Assembly: GCF_001552655.1 (NCBI RefSeq)
Contig: NZ_BCRP01000010.1
Coordinates: forward strand, 1-64,000
Length of the DNA: 64,000 bases
Direction of reading: 5' to 3'
Source: Alicyclobacillus kakegawensis NBRC 103104
GTDB lineage: Bacteria > Bacillota > Bacilli > Alicyclobacillales > Alicyclobacillaceae
Below the pieces are notes generated by a model. It was not told the origin of the DNA and made no database searches. It was given only the letters and a program-made list of their open reading frames with translations. The position numbers and the translations under genes were made by a program. This document shows positions 17,226 through 25,381 of this stretch, piece after piece; the first letter of the stretch is position 1; each line of letters begins with the position of its first letter.

Positions 17226-18452
17226 TTATCTCAACACCACTTCCCTGAACTTATCTCGCCAATCTGCATTTCCCGGCATATAAAAGGTCTTCGTTCTGAT
17301 CTGGGTGTAGTCAATCTTTTTATCCTGTGCAAAAGGCGGCTTCCCCTCCCGGAAATCATCGAGTGATTTTAAGAACATCCGCCGCATACGAGTTATCGCG
17401 ACATCCGTGGATCCTAAGTACTCCTTCGTCCGATCGACAATCGGACCCATGCTCTCTTCTACGATAAAATCTTCAATAGGAATACCATGCACACCAGACC
17501 AATGTCCGTGCTTCATCAACTCTCGGTTCTGGAGCCAACGATTATCGAACGTTCCTTTCGGATTGTAAAAATTGTTTGGATCCGATCCGATCATCGATTC
17601 AAAGGATTTGACGGCCTGGTCGGTCACCGGCTCGTATGGGTTGTAAGAGATATACCATTGGGCGACGTTATAATCATCAACAGGTGCGGACATTACACAA
17701 ACCTGTGCCGGCCCTGGTTGTGGAATATAGGCGTGCCAAGGTACGATATATTCGGTTACACGCACATATTCCAAACCTCCCTTCGTCTTTCGCAGCGCGG
17801 CCGCACGGAAGCCATAAGGCTGGGGATCGATATCGTAGCGCGGCGCTATGTCCTCAAATTCATCTCCCTCGGCCACGATTGGGATATGCGATTTATGCAG
17901 GACTCCCACATGAGCGGTATCAATTAATGCTTCCAGACCCTGCAGCCAGTTTACTTGAACATAGGCCACCCATGACCTTACATGGCTGTTAGGAAGCGTG
18001 GTGAATTCAAGTGCCGGGAATTCAGGGACTTCACCTTCCCCAAGCCACACCCAAACGATGGTTCCTGCCTCCTTGACCGGATAACTCTTTAGCGGAACTT
18101 TTTTGGCAAAAGCCTCCCGGTGGTCTGCAGGCTCAGTTGGGACGTCTATCGTCTGCCCATTGTTGCCAAACTTCCAGCCATGGAATATGCACGTTAAAGC
18201 GCAATCTTCATTACGGGCAAGCAACAAGGAGGCACCGCGGTGAGGACACCTTTCGTCAAAGATGGCAACCTTCCCATCCGTACCGCGAAAGGCAACAAAA
18301 TTTTCACCAAATAAACGCACCCGAACGGGATCGCCATCCGCTACCAGAGCTTCAGAACGAATTGCGGGCACCCAGTACTGGCGAAGCATCTTGCCCATCG
18401 GGGCATCTCCTTCCACCCTGGTCAACAACTCATTTTCCTCTTTAGTAAGCAT
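17226..18452 (-). CDS. Rieske non-heme iron oxygenase, alpha subunit (phthalate-dioxygenase-like)
   Basis: A 408-residue oxygenase. The Rieske cluster ligands are Cys69, His71, Cys88 and His91 (CPHRGAS ... CIFHGWKF). The mononuclear iron site is in DTAHVGVLHKSH with His181 and His186. The rest is the SRPBCC-type catalytic domain. Family members dihydroxylate or demethylate aromatics and other organics. No reductase or ferredoxin gene lies in the operon, so electrons must come from elsewhere. ATG 18452 follows GGAGGG. It is the second gene of the operon, 44 bases after the permease. Confidence 0.92.
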   Translation of the reverse strand: MLTKEENELLTRVEGDAPMGKMLRQYWVPAIRSEALVADGDPVRVRLFGENFVAFRGTDGKVAIFDERCPHRGASLLLARNEDCALTCIFHGWKFGNNGQTIDVPTEPADHREAFAKKVPLKSYPVKEAGTIVWVWLGEGEVPEFPALEFTTLPNSHVRSWVAYVQVNWLQGLEALIDTAHVGVLHKSHIPIVAEGDEFEDIAPRYDIDPQPYGFRAAALRKTKGGLEYVRVTEYIVPWHAYIPQPGPAQVCVMSAPVDDYNVAQWYISYNPYEPVTDQAVKSFESMIGSDPNNFYNPKGTFDNRWLQNRELMKHGHWSGVHGIPIEDFIVEESMGPIVDRTKEYLGSTDVAITRMRRMFLKSLDDFREGKPPFAQDKKIDYTQIRTKTFYMPGNADWRDKFREVVLR

Positions 18453-18496
18453 TCAACAATCCCTCCATTACTTATCATACTTATTTATAGTAAAAA

Positions 18497-19738
18497 TTAG
18501 CTGCTTACGAATTCAGTGTCTGCTGCATCCGTTCTCTGTGCCCTTCTGGTGTTTGTTTCAATGACGAAAATGGCGATAAGTGCCGAGAGGATAAATACGA
18601 CCGCAGAGATCATCTCTACGATTGGCAATCCGTAATGATCGGCCAAGGAACCGGAAATTGCCGTTACAAACGCGCCGATCAAGGAACCGATGCCCAAAAT
18701 AATCGCACTGCCCGTGGCCGTGAGACTAGAAGGCATGGATTCGACGGGAATGATACTCGCATGAAACACAGTCATCGAGGTGATTGTGCCACCAACTGCT
18801 ATGAGAACAACCAAAGTGATAGTACTTGTCGGGAAAAAATACATGAACAATGGTGCCACGGCGCATACAAGGTAAAATATCACAACCGCAGGTTTTCTCC
18901 CTGTGTAGTCCGAAATTATCGGAATCGTAAATTGCCATAGTATACCAACCAATCCCCACAACGACCAAATGTAACCCATTCTTTGTGGGGAAAGGTGTGC
19001 AACTGTGGTTAAATAGAGTGGACCAAATGCGGCAAATATCACCAAGCCGCCCATGAACGCAATGCATATCAACACACACAAGATAAAGTTCCGATATTTA
19101 AACAGTTCGACGAGGTTCCCGCGACTTAAATCAAGGCTTCTGATTTTCACATCCCGCGGAGATTCCCGTGCGACAATCCATATGATGAATGTCAAAACGA
19201 AACTTGGGATACTGATCAGGAGAAACGCCATGTTCCAACTCGTAATAGCAACCAATTGTGTGACCATGGTTGGACCAAGAGTCGCCGCAATGACGGAGGC
19301 TCCTGCATAGACAATCCGCACGTTTCGTCCAAATCGATGTGGACTTGATGATAACCGAATCATGGTGATCGCAATCGGCATGATTCCGCCTTCAGCCACG
19401 CCAACCAAAAAGCGCATAATGGACAGGGAGGTGGAGGAGTGCGCGAATGTTGTTAAACCGGAAAATATCGAGGTCAAAAGGACAGCTACGACAACCAAAG
19501 CCTTTCGGTAACCAATTCGGTCCGACCAAATCGCTACCAATGGACCAGCGATGGCACTGCCAATGGCTTGCCACATGTTTATCAGCCCGACTTGACCGTT
19601 GGATAGAGACAGCGCTTTGACCATATACGGGGTGATAATGGATAGAGCTAGTTGATCCAAGAAGATAAATCCCCACATAAAGAAAAACAGGATGGATAAA
19701 CCTAACGCGTAAGAATCGAGATTCTTGCAATTTTCCAT
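18497..19738 (-). CDS. MFS permease (sugar acid / aromatic acid symporter type), first gene of the catabolic operon
   Basis: A 413-residue, 12-helix MFS protein. It has motif A in IWSDRIGYRKALVVV and GISDYTGRKPAVVI-type loops, and FLVGVAEGGIMPIAITMI in helix 4, typical of the ACS and AAHS groups that import organic acids. ATG 19738 follows AAGGAAGGGG. It leads the eight-gene minus-strand operon and probably imports the Rieske oxygenase substrate. The substrate cannot be named from sequence. Confidence 0.87.
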   Translation of the reverse strand: MENCKNLDSYALGLSILFFFMWGFIFLDQLALSIITPYMVKALSLSNGQVGLINMWQAIGSAIAGPLVAIWSDRIGYRKALVVVAVLLTSIFSGLTTFAHSSTSLSIMRFLVGVAEGGIMPIAITMIRLSSSPHRFGRNVRIVYAGASVIAATLGPTMVTQLVAITSWNMAFLLISIPSFVLTFIIWIVARESPRDVKIRSLDLSRGNLVELFKYRNFILCVLICIAFMGGLVIFAAFGPLYLTTVAHLSPQRMGYIWSLWGLVGILWQFTIPIISDYTGRKPAVVIFYLVCAVAPLFMYFFPTSTITLVVLIAVGGTITSMTVFHASIIPVESMPSSLTATGSAIILGIGSLIGAFVTAISGSLADHYGLPIVEMISAVVFILSALIAIFVIETNTRRAQRTDAADTEFVSS

Positions 19739-19953
19739 TCAGGGCCCCTTCCTTTCGCTCCAGGAACCGCTTTCATGCTTCGCCACGTTTCAATTGGTAT
19801 AAGGAACAGATACGAAGACCTCCCCCTGTCTCTTTACACTTCTGGTTACGAACACGAACATTTTCGATGTTTTCTCATCCTCGGGTGTCACCTCCCCCTA
19901 TACATAGGTTCAACATCCATACTCAATCCGCATCCATGGCCCGCAGTATGCTT

Positions 19954-20003
19954 CACAATATTGTATACAATAATATTGTGAATATTATTCGATTTATTGT
20001 CAA
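19954..20003 (-). promoter_or_regulatory. Candidate promoter and inverted-repeat operator of the catabolic operon
   Basis: On the minus strand TTGACA occupies 20003-19998. With a 17-base spacer the -10 position (19980-19975) is CACAAT, which is the first arm of an inverted repeat: AATATTGTG at 19972-19980 pairs with CACAATATT at 19954-19962. A second perfect palindrome, ATTGTATACAAT, covers 19960-19971; this TTGTATACAA-type core is common for GntR-family regulators. A repressor here would block initiation. No regulator gene adjoins the operon. Confidence 0.5.
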
Positions 20004-20053
20004 CACATAATTTAATTCGTTAATTATGAATTTTATTTATAGCACATTAAATC

Positions 20054-20067
20054 GAAAACGCGTTTTC
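20054..20067. promoter_or_regulatory. Perfect 14-base palindrome
   Basis: GAAAACGCGTTTTC at 20054-20067 is a perfect palindrome about 50 bases upstream of the TTGACA of the catabolic operon and about 300 bases before the divergent membrane-protein gene. It is related to but not a good match for a CcpA site. It may bind an activator of either gene. Confidence 0.3.
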
Positions 20068-20369
20068 CGGGAAACGGAGTCATATATGGCCGGCACCGTC
20101 TCTGACGACGGCACCAGTGCCGAAATGGCACCATGTCGTCCGTGTCCAGGTTCGGCAACTGCTAGAACAGGTACTTCGTCTGCTTCAAACGCAACAGTAG
20201 GATGATAGAGCATACAATTTGCCTACTGTAAGTGCTGTTCTCTTTTGGGAGTCCGTCAGACCCCCGGTTGTCTAGAGATTTTTTTGAGGTTACCTAGCTA
20301 TAGTCCGTTGAGTCGGCTCCTCGCAGCTATGGAGGTTGATTCCGGAGAATTGGGGGAAAGAGTTAGCCT
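20068..20369 (+). other. Long leader / intergenic region before the COG4705-type gene
   Basis: About 300 bases with no convincing ORF. Several hairpins can be drawn: CCGTC-tctgac-GACGG near 20097, the GGCACCAGTGCC palindrome near 20119, and CTCC/GGAG around the repeated words AGCTATAG and AGCTATGG near 20300-20330. The G-rich GGGGGAAAGAG before ATG 20370 is the ribosome site. The length and hairpins could be a structured 5' leader, but I cannot match it to a known riboswitch class. Confidence 0.3.
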
Positions 20370-21155
20370 ATGACTAAGTCCTTATCGGTCAAGGTTCCGG
20401 AAATTACGGTTTACTTCTGGATTATCAAGCTCCTGACCACTGCAATGGGCGAAGTGACCTCTGATTATCTCGTCTACCATATAAATCCGTTCATTGCAAT
20501 CGCGCTCGGCGGAATCGGTCTTGTGGCCTCGTTGATACTGCAGTTCTCTGTGCACCGATATGTGGCATGGATCTACTGGTTAGTGGTCATCATGGTCAGT
20601 ATATTTGGCACAATGACGGCGGACGCGGTACACGTTGGATTCGGTGTCCCTTACTTTGCATCAACCGCATTCTTCGTGGTCGTGCTGACACTTATTTTCT
20701 TAACTTGGTATAAGGTTGAAAAGACACTGTCTGTCCATAGTATCTACACTCGTCGTCGTGAGGCTTTTTACTGGGCCACCGTCATGGCAACGTTCGCACT
20801 CGGCACCGCTGCGGGAGATTTGACCGCCACGACCATGCACTTGGGTTATTTCTCCTCAGGGATACTGTTTGCCGTCTTGCTTGCTGTCCCAGCTCTAGGT
20901 TCCTTGTGGGGCTTGAACAAGATTTTCGCTTTCTGGTTCGCCTACATCATGACACGTCCGGTAGGCGCCTCGTTTGCCGACTGGATCTCGGTATCTCATA
21001 GTAGCGGCGGTCTTGGACTGGGAAAAGGTCCGGTTAGCCTTGGCTTGACGATTCTTATCATGGTGCTTGTCGGTTACCTGACGGTTACTCGGAAAGATGT
21101 TCAGACCGAATCCACGACGCCTTATCCCGCCTTTCACCGGGCAGCACGACAGTAA
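20370..21155 (+). CDS. COG4705-type membrane protein with four internal repeats
   Basis: A 261-residue membrane protein with about eight helices arranged as four two-helix units. Each unit begins with a Gly/Asp motif: TTAMGEVTSDYLV, FGTMTADAVHVGF, LGTAAGDLTATTMH and TRPVGASFADWIS. The acidic residues repeated in the membrane suggest cation handling, but no function is established to my knowledge. It is divergent from the catabolic operon and faces the DHA2 gene, with a strong hairpin between them. Confidence 0.75.
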   Translation: MTKSLSVKVPEITVYFWIIKLLTTAMGEVTSDYLVYHINPFIAIALGGIGLVASLILQFSVHRYVAWIYWLVVIMVSIFGTMTADAVHVGFGVPYFASTAFFVVVLTLIFLTWYKVEKTLSVHSIYTRRREAFYWATVMATFALGTAAGDLTATTMHLGYFSSGILFAVLLAVPALGSLWGLNKIFAFWFAYIMTRPVGASFADWISVSHSSGGLGLGKGPVSLGLTILIMVLVGYLTVTRKDVQTESTTPYPAFHRAARQ

Positions 21156-21304
21156 TCCGCCAACTTCCTTGATCCGGGTGTCCTGTGTAAATGTCGTCAT
21201 GCTCGAGCATCCGGATAGCGACGCTGACGGCGACCACCAGATCCCGCATCACCGGGAAAAGAGGCGCAAGAATTTCCCCCAAGTGCATCAGAGCTTTTAA
21301 GGAC

Positions 21305-21334
21305 GACTGGCGCCAGCGAGTCGCGGCGCCAGTC
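21305..21334. terminator. Hairpin between convergent genes
   Basis: GACTGGCGCC at 21305-21314 pairs perfectly with GGCGCCAGTC at 21325-21334 around a 10-base loop. It sits between the convergent COG4705-type and DHA2 genes. Neither side has a long T run (minus side has CCTTAAAA), so it is a candidate bidirectional terminator or mRNA-end barrier. Confidence 0.5.
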
Positions 21335-21380
21335 CCTTACGTGACCGCATAGGGTCCCGCGGCGACATTCCCCCACGGCT

Positions 21381-22994
21381 TCAGTGCTTCAAATCCTGCC
21401 GGCGCACGAGAATGACGACCGCGACGAAGCCAACACAGAGGGTGACGGCAGCTGCCCACAGGATGTCCGCCGTGGCGGTCGCAAAGGACGTCTGAGCCAA
21501 CGTGGACAGCTTTGGGAACAACGGGTTGTGGGTGTACGGGTTCGGTTCTCCTCGGAGGCCCGTACTGCCCGCAATGGTTCCGGCGGATTGAATCCCCTTG
21601 ACGATGCTTCCCTTGGCCGAGTCCGACAGACCCGGCGTTCGCAGCGCCGCGACACCGCTCTGCACCAAGGTGTCGTAGCGCTTGGACAAGAGTGCACTGA
21701 GGAACGCGATACCAAACGCCAAGCCGACCTGACGGCAGACGTTGTTTGCACCCGAAGCCATACCCGCCCGGTAAGGCTCCACAGTACCGACCGCGATGGC
21801 AGAGATTGGCGGATTGACGACACCATTGCCGACACCTGCGACAATGAATGCGGGAAGCAGCCAGACCCACTCTGACGGAGTCGATACACTGCCGATACGC
21901 GTCATAAGTAGGACGCCTACTGTAAGCAGGCCCATGCCGGTTGCCAATACCCACTTCGGTCCAATCTTGTCCGTAAGCCGTCCCGCCAGCGGAGCACCGA
22001 CAAAGACCAACCCACTCATCGGCAAGAAACGAAGCCCTGTGTCCAACGCGCTAAAACTTAAACGGTTTTGGAAGAACATCGTAAGGAAGAAAAACAGTGC
22101 GTAAAATCCAGCCGACAGGGTGAAACCGGCAATCGCTGCACCCGTGAAGCTCGGATTCTTGAACAGGCGAGGATCCAACATTGGATGCTTGAGCAAAAGC
22201 TCGCCTACGACAAACGCCACCAATGCGACCAACGCGATACCGAAGAGCGTAAGGATGTAAGGCGACGTCCATCCTTTGTCCGGATGGTTGACCAGGATGA
22301 ACGCAAGCACGAGACAGAACAAGAACACCGTCACGGTGACAAGACCATACAAATCAATGCTCCTCGGGGCACGTTCGTCCCGTGACTCCGAAATCGCCCA
22401 AAGCGACAATGCGATACCCACGACGCCGATGGGCACGTTGATCCAAAAGATGGACTGCCAGTTCACCTTCTCCACCAGGACACCGCCGACGAGCGGACCA
22501 ATGGCGGTTGCAAGACCACTCACGCCCCCCCAGATGCCAATGGCCGTACCACGCTCACGCCCATGGAACGTCGCCGAGATGATGGCGAGCGAAAGTGGCG
22601 CCATCGCCGAACCGCCGAGGCCCTGAACGGCACGTGCGGCAATCAGCATTGCAGAGTGGGACAGGCCGAACAGGTGAATGTCTCCAGACAAAGCGCAAAG
22701 GAGTGATCCAAGCGAAAACACGGCAAGGCCGCACATGAACACCCGTTTGCGCCCAAAGATGTCACCGAGGCGTCCACAGGTGACAAGCGCAACTGCGAAG
22801 ACCAGCGTATAAGCGTTAACCACCCATTCCAGATCGTCAAACGGTGCAGTGAGATCGCGTTGGATGGTCGGAAGTGCGACATTGACAATCGTCACGTCAA
22901 GGAGGGCCATGAAAAGACCGAAGCATACGGCGGCCAGCGCCCACCATTTGTGTCCGGCTTGAACCCGTAGATCATTTCCTGATGCGTGTGACAT
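21381..22994 (-). CDS. DHA2-family (14-helix) MFS drug efflux transporter
   Basis: A 537-residue MFS transporter of the EmrB/QacA group. It has LMALLDVTIVNVALPTI in helix 1, motif A GRLGDIFGRKRVFM, motif C-like GPLVGGVLVEKVNWQSIFWI in helix 5, and 14 predicted helices. ATG 22994 follows AAGGAGG. It lies about 100 bases downstream of the padR gene on the same strand and is probably under its control. Confidence 0.92.
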   Translation of the reverse strand: MSHASGNDLRVQAGHKWWALAAVCFGLFMALLDVTIVNVALPTIQRDLTAPFDDLEWVVNAYTLVFAVALVTCGRLGDIFGRKRVFMCGLAVFSLGSLLCALSGDIHLFGLSHSAMLIAARAVQGLGGSAMAPLSLAIISATFHGRERGTAIGIWGGVSGLATAIGPLVGGVLVEKVNWQSIFWINVPIGVVGIALSLWAISESRDERAPRSIDLYGLVTVTVFLFCLVLAFILVNHPDKGWTSPYILTLFGIALVALVAFVVGELLLKHPMLDPRLFKNPSFTGAAIAGFTLSAGFYALFFFLTMFFQNRLSFSALDTGLRFLPMSGLVFVGAPLAGRLTDKIGPKWVLATGMGLLTVGVLLMTRIGSVSTPSEWVWLLPAFIVAGVGNGVVNPPISAIAVGTVEPYRAGMASGANNVCRQVGLAFGIAFLSALLSKRYDTLVQSGVAALRTPGLSDSAKGSIVKGIQSAGTIAGSTGLRGEPNPYTHNPLFPKLSTLAQTSFATATADILWAAAVTLCVGFVAVVILVRRQDLKH

Positions 22995-23092
22995 TTATCT
23001 GCGGTCCTCCTTATGCGGAGTTTACAGGGGATGATTAGATTTTCTATATTTTCCAGGTTGTAGAGTTTGAGCATCCCCGAGACGACGAAATG

Positions 23093-23647
23093 CTAGTCTC
23101 TGGCTCTGGCGGCGTCCGACTCGGTATGCACAATCTCGTCCTCCACCCATGCGAGATCCGCGCGGACGATGTGGATCTGGTGTGCGATAGCCCGCAAGAC
23201 GTACGGTCGTTCTCGGTCGCTGATGTCTGGGTGCGATTCAATAAACCGCTGGCAGTACGTGACCCGATCCAACTCCTGCTCCAGACAATCGTGATAGTTG
23301 CGGAGCACCTTGAGCCGAACGTCGGCCTCGACGTAACCGAACTTCGATAACTTGATGCGGAAGACAATCTCGGCGTCCGGCCCCGGCTCAATCGGTTCAT
23401 CCATAAGCTCAGCGAAGCGTTGCCGGCCCCGGTCTGTGATGGAGTATACCTTACGTGGCCGACCTGTCTCTGCGCGGTGTTCCTCCGTGTGCTCGCGAAT
23501 GAATCCATCCGACGCCAGCTTGCGCAGCGCCGGATAAAGGACACCGAAGCTAACTTGGCGCCCGAGTTGGTTGGAAAGAATATTTTTCAGGAGGTAGCCG
23601 TGCAACGGCTTATCCCAGAGCTCGCCGAGAACGAACAGTTCGTACAC
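23093..23647 (-). CDS. PadR-family transcriptional regulator
   Basis: A 184-residue protein: PadR winged helix in the first 90 residues (VYELFVLGELWDKPLHGYLL, then a wing EEHRAETGRPRKVYSITDRG) and a Vir-type C-terminal helical dimerisation domain. GTG 23647 fits the family start and follows GGAGGTGG; an open frame back to TTG 23713 passes through the operator-like repeats and is unlikely. It probably represses itself and the efflux gene that follows. Confidence 0.88.
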   Translation of the reverse strand: MYELFVLGELWDKPLHGYLLKNILSNQLGRQVSFGVLYPALRKLASDGFIREHTEEHRAETGRPRKVYSITDRGRQRFAELMDEPIEPGPDAEIVFRIKLSKFGYVEADVRLKVLRNYHDCLEQELDRVTYCQRFIESHPDISDRERPYVLRAIAHQIHIVRADLAWVEDEIVHTESDAARARD

Positions 23648-23689
23648 ATCCCCCACCTCCACACCGTCGCCCAGATCTGATTTGTTCCC

Positions 23690-23737
23690 TGATATATCCC
23701 CCTGATATAACAATATGATATATCAATCCGATATAAC
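23690..23737. promoter_or_regulatory. Array of four GATATA repeats upstream of padR (candidate PadR operator)
   Basis: TGATATATC (23690-23698), TGATATAAC (23703-23711), the perfect palindrome TGATATATCA (23716-23725) and CGATATAAC (23729-23737) follow each other at 13-14-base steps, slightly more than one helical turn. They lie 43-90 bases upstream of the padR start, where the promoter should be. Binding by PadR is inferred from position and regular spacing. Confidence 0.6.
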
Positions 23738-23883
23738 AGCGCAAGAAAGAAGACGCTGGGCGTCTGTTCACTATCAAGCGAATTCAGGTCAAATTCCCCA
23801 AGGCATATACCCTTCGACAGGACAATCCCTCAAACATTCTATGGACATCGAGAGGTGAAGACCGATGAGAGGGGGGAGTTCTG

Positions 23884-24012
23884 ATGTACGGGGTCTTTGG
23901 TGGATATACCCGTTGGGCCGTGGTATTCCTGATCATCTTCGTTCTTTTCTTCTTGTTGGTTCCTGGATACGGATACGGCGGAGCAGGCACAACAACTCCG
24001 ACTGTGTGTTAG
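23884..24012 (+). CDS. YjcZ-like short sporulation-type membrane protein
   Basis: A 42-residue protein: MYGVFGGYTRWAVV opens it, a single hydrophobic helix (VVFLIIFVLFFLLV) follows, then a Gly/Tyr-rich tail ending TPTVC. This layout matches the YjcZ/SscA family of very small sporulation proteins of Bacillaceae (Gly/Tyr head and one helix), although the tail is longer. GAGGGGGGAG lies 5 bases before ATG 23884. Plus strand, upstream of another sporulation-like small gene. Confidence 0.65.
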   Translation: MYGVFGGYTRWAVVFLIIFVLFFLLVPGYGYGGAGTTTPTVC

Positions 24013-24141
24013 CATGTGCGAGAACAAGGTGTCCACTTAAGGGCATCTTTTTCTCTTATAGGAACACGATTCCTTATTGGACACCGACATGATCTTGAAA
24101 ATGGATGAAACGACCCAATTGCAAATGAGGAGGAAAAGAAA

Positions 24142-24444
24142 ATGTATCACCCACTTTATCCTGTCGCGAGGCGTCTGGTCGGCCGACCAGTCAATGCCCA
24201 CCATGTCAACGGCAGAATTTACTGTGGTTATCTCCATTCTGTGACAACGAGCGGGATTTATATGATTCCCTACAGCACGACTGGAATGAACATGACGGGT
24301 TCAAACTTAGGGATCAACCACGCCATTCGAACGTGTGATTCAAGCGAAAGGGATGAATTGGTCTATTCACCGTTGGCGTATTTCGGATTCGGGGCCTTGA
24401 CTGGGCTCACATTGGGAGCACTGGCAAGTCCGTTCTATTGGTGA
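24142..24444 (+). CDS. Small protein with LSM-like N-terminal half, unknown
   Basis: A 100-residue protein starting at ATG 24142 behind GAGGAGGAAAAG. Residues 13-45 (LVGRPVNAHHVNGRIYCGYL, then HSVTTSGIYMIPY) have the alternation of an Sm/LSM-like strand-turn-strand seen in several spore-coat-associated small proteins. Residues 78-100 form a Gly-rich hydrophobic end (FGFGALTGLTLGALASPFYW). It follows the YjcZ-like gene by 129 bases. A sporulation role is inferred from these features only. Confidence 0.6.
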   Translation: MYHPLYPVARRLVGRPVNAHHVNGRIYCGYLHSVTTSGIYMIPYSTTGMNMTGSNLGINHAIRTCDSSERDELVYSPLAYFGFGALTGLTLGALASPFYW

Positions 24445-24940
24445 CAAATTGGTATCCCATGGGGGGCGACTCATGGCCGTGATGCCCGCCACGATGCTGC
24501 CGCGACTGCGAGGCGCGTGCACCGCACCGTTTCGACGTCCGGATCATACACGGCAGGGGCGATGGTTCCCGCATTCAGGCATTCACGATAAAAGGCTCCG
24601 TGAAAACGCGGGAGAAACGCGCGAAACACCTTGCCTGTCACGGTATGGAGCGGCATGTCTCGCGAGGTCCATGCATTCACACGCTGCACCGGCGAGCGCA
24701 ATCAACTCCCGTCCTATCGACCAGCGCGGCACCCCGTCTTCATGGCGAATCAACACGCCGTCAGAAACGGCTCGTTGTCCGCGCCCCCGTTGTCGGGCGC
24801 AGACATGACCGCAGCCATCCGCGATGGGCGACAGCAGATGGAAACCCCGGAGCCGGAGCCGGAGCCGCCTCCGCCTCCACCTTCCGCCCCGATGCAGGAC
24901 CGTTCCAAATAGGTCACAAGTGCAAACATCGCCGCCCTGG
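24445..24940. other. Gap without a supported gene; possible decayed ORF and Pro/Glu repeat
   Basis: No frame here is convincing on its own. On the minus strand two overlapping frames look like parts of one broken gene (one with IGRELIALAGAACECMDLAR, the other with GKVFRAFLPRFHGAFYRECL), which would need a shift near 24660. On the plus strand 24846-24882 is a CCGGAG/CCGCCT hexamer tract that would read as Pro-Glu and Pro runs. I recognise no family. Confidence 0.3.
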
Positions 24941-25270
24941 CTATGCAATGGGGGTGCCGTTTTCAACTGCCGCATCTGGTGCAAGCAGCACCACATCTCC
25001 CTTTTCGGGTATAGCGCCCAGCACCAAGACCTCCGAGACAAACCCCGCGATGCGTTTGGGCGGGAAATGGACCACCGCGACCACCTGACGCCCTTTCAGA
25101 TTGTCCGGCGCATACCGTTTGGTGATCTGAGCGCTGGAACGTTTGACGCCCAGCGGGCCAAAATCAATGGTCAATTTAATGGCCGGTACACGCGCTTCCG
25201 GAAACGCCTCTGCTTCGATGATGGTACCCACGCGTAAATCCAACTTCGTAAAATCCTCAATCGTTGCCAT
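24941..25270 (-). CDS. csaA: CsaA-type tRNA-binding / secretion chaperone-like protein
   Basis: A 109-residue single tRNA-binding (OB-fold) domain. It has [20 protein letters not shown], the conserved [20 protein letters not shown] and [17 protein letters not shown], the CsaA signature. In Bacillus CsaA binds presecretory proteins as a homodimer; the fold also binds tRNA. ATG 25270 follows GGGAGG by 9 bases; a start at 25315 would add 15 unrelated residues. It stands alone downstream of the sugar-isomerase operon. Confidence 0.9.
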   Translation of the reverse strand: MATIEDFTKLDLRVGTIIEAEAFPEARVPAIKLTIDFGPLGVKRSSAQITKRYAPDNLKGRQVVAVVHFPPKRIAGFVSEVLVLGAIPEKGDVVLLAPDAAVENGTPIA

Positions 25271-25381
25271 TGTCCGCAGCCTCCCGTGCAGATGTGTGTC
25301 TACCACGTCGGACACGTTCGTGCAAAGGCTTCGGCCCTTTGCACGAGCGTGTGTTCGTGGAAAGCGGTGGAGAGTAACAGC

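Noticed and set aside
20240-20369. yybP-ykoY (manganese) riboswitch before the COG4705-type gene
   Set aside because: The conserved GGGGAGUAG block and the paired GUCA/GACG elements are absent.
24846-24882. Pro/Glu hexamer tract as part of a real plus-strand protein
   Set aside because: The frame has no ribosome site and no homology; the tract is likely low-complexity DNA.
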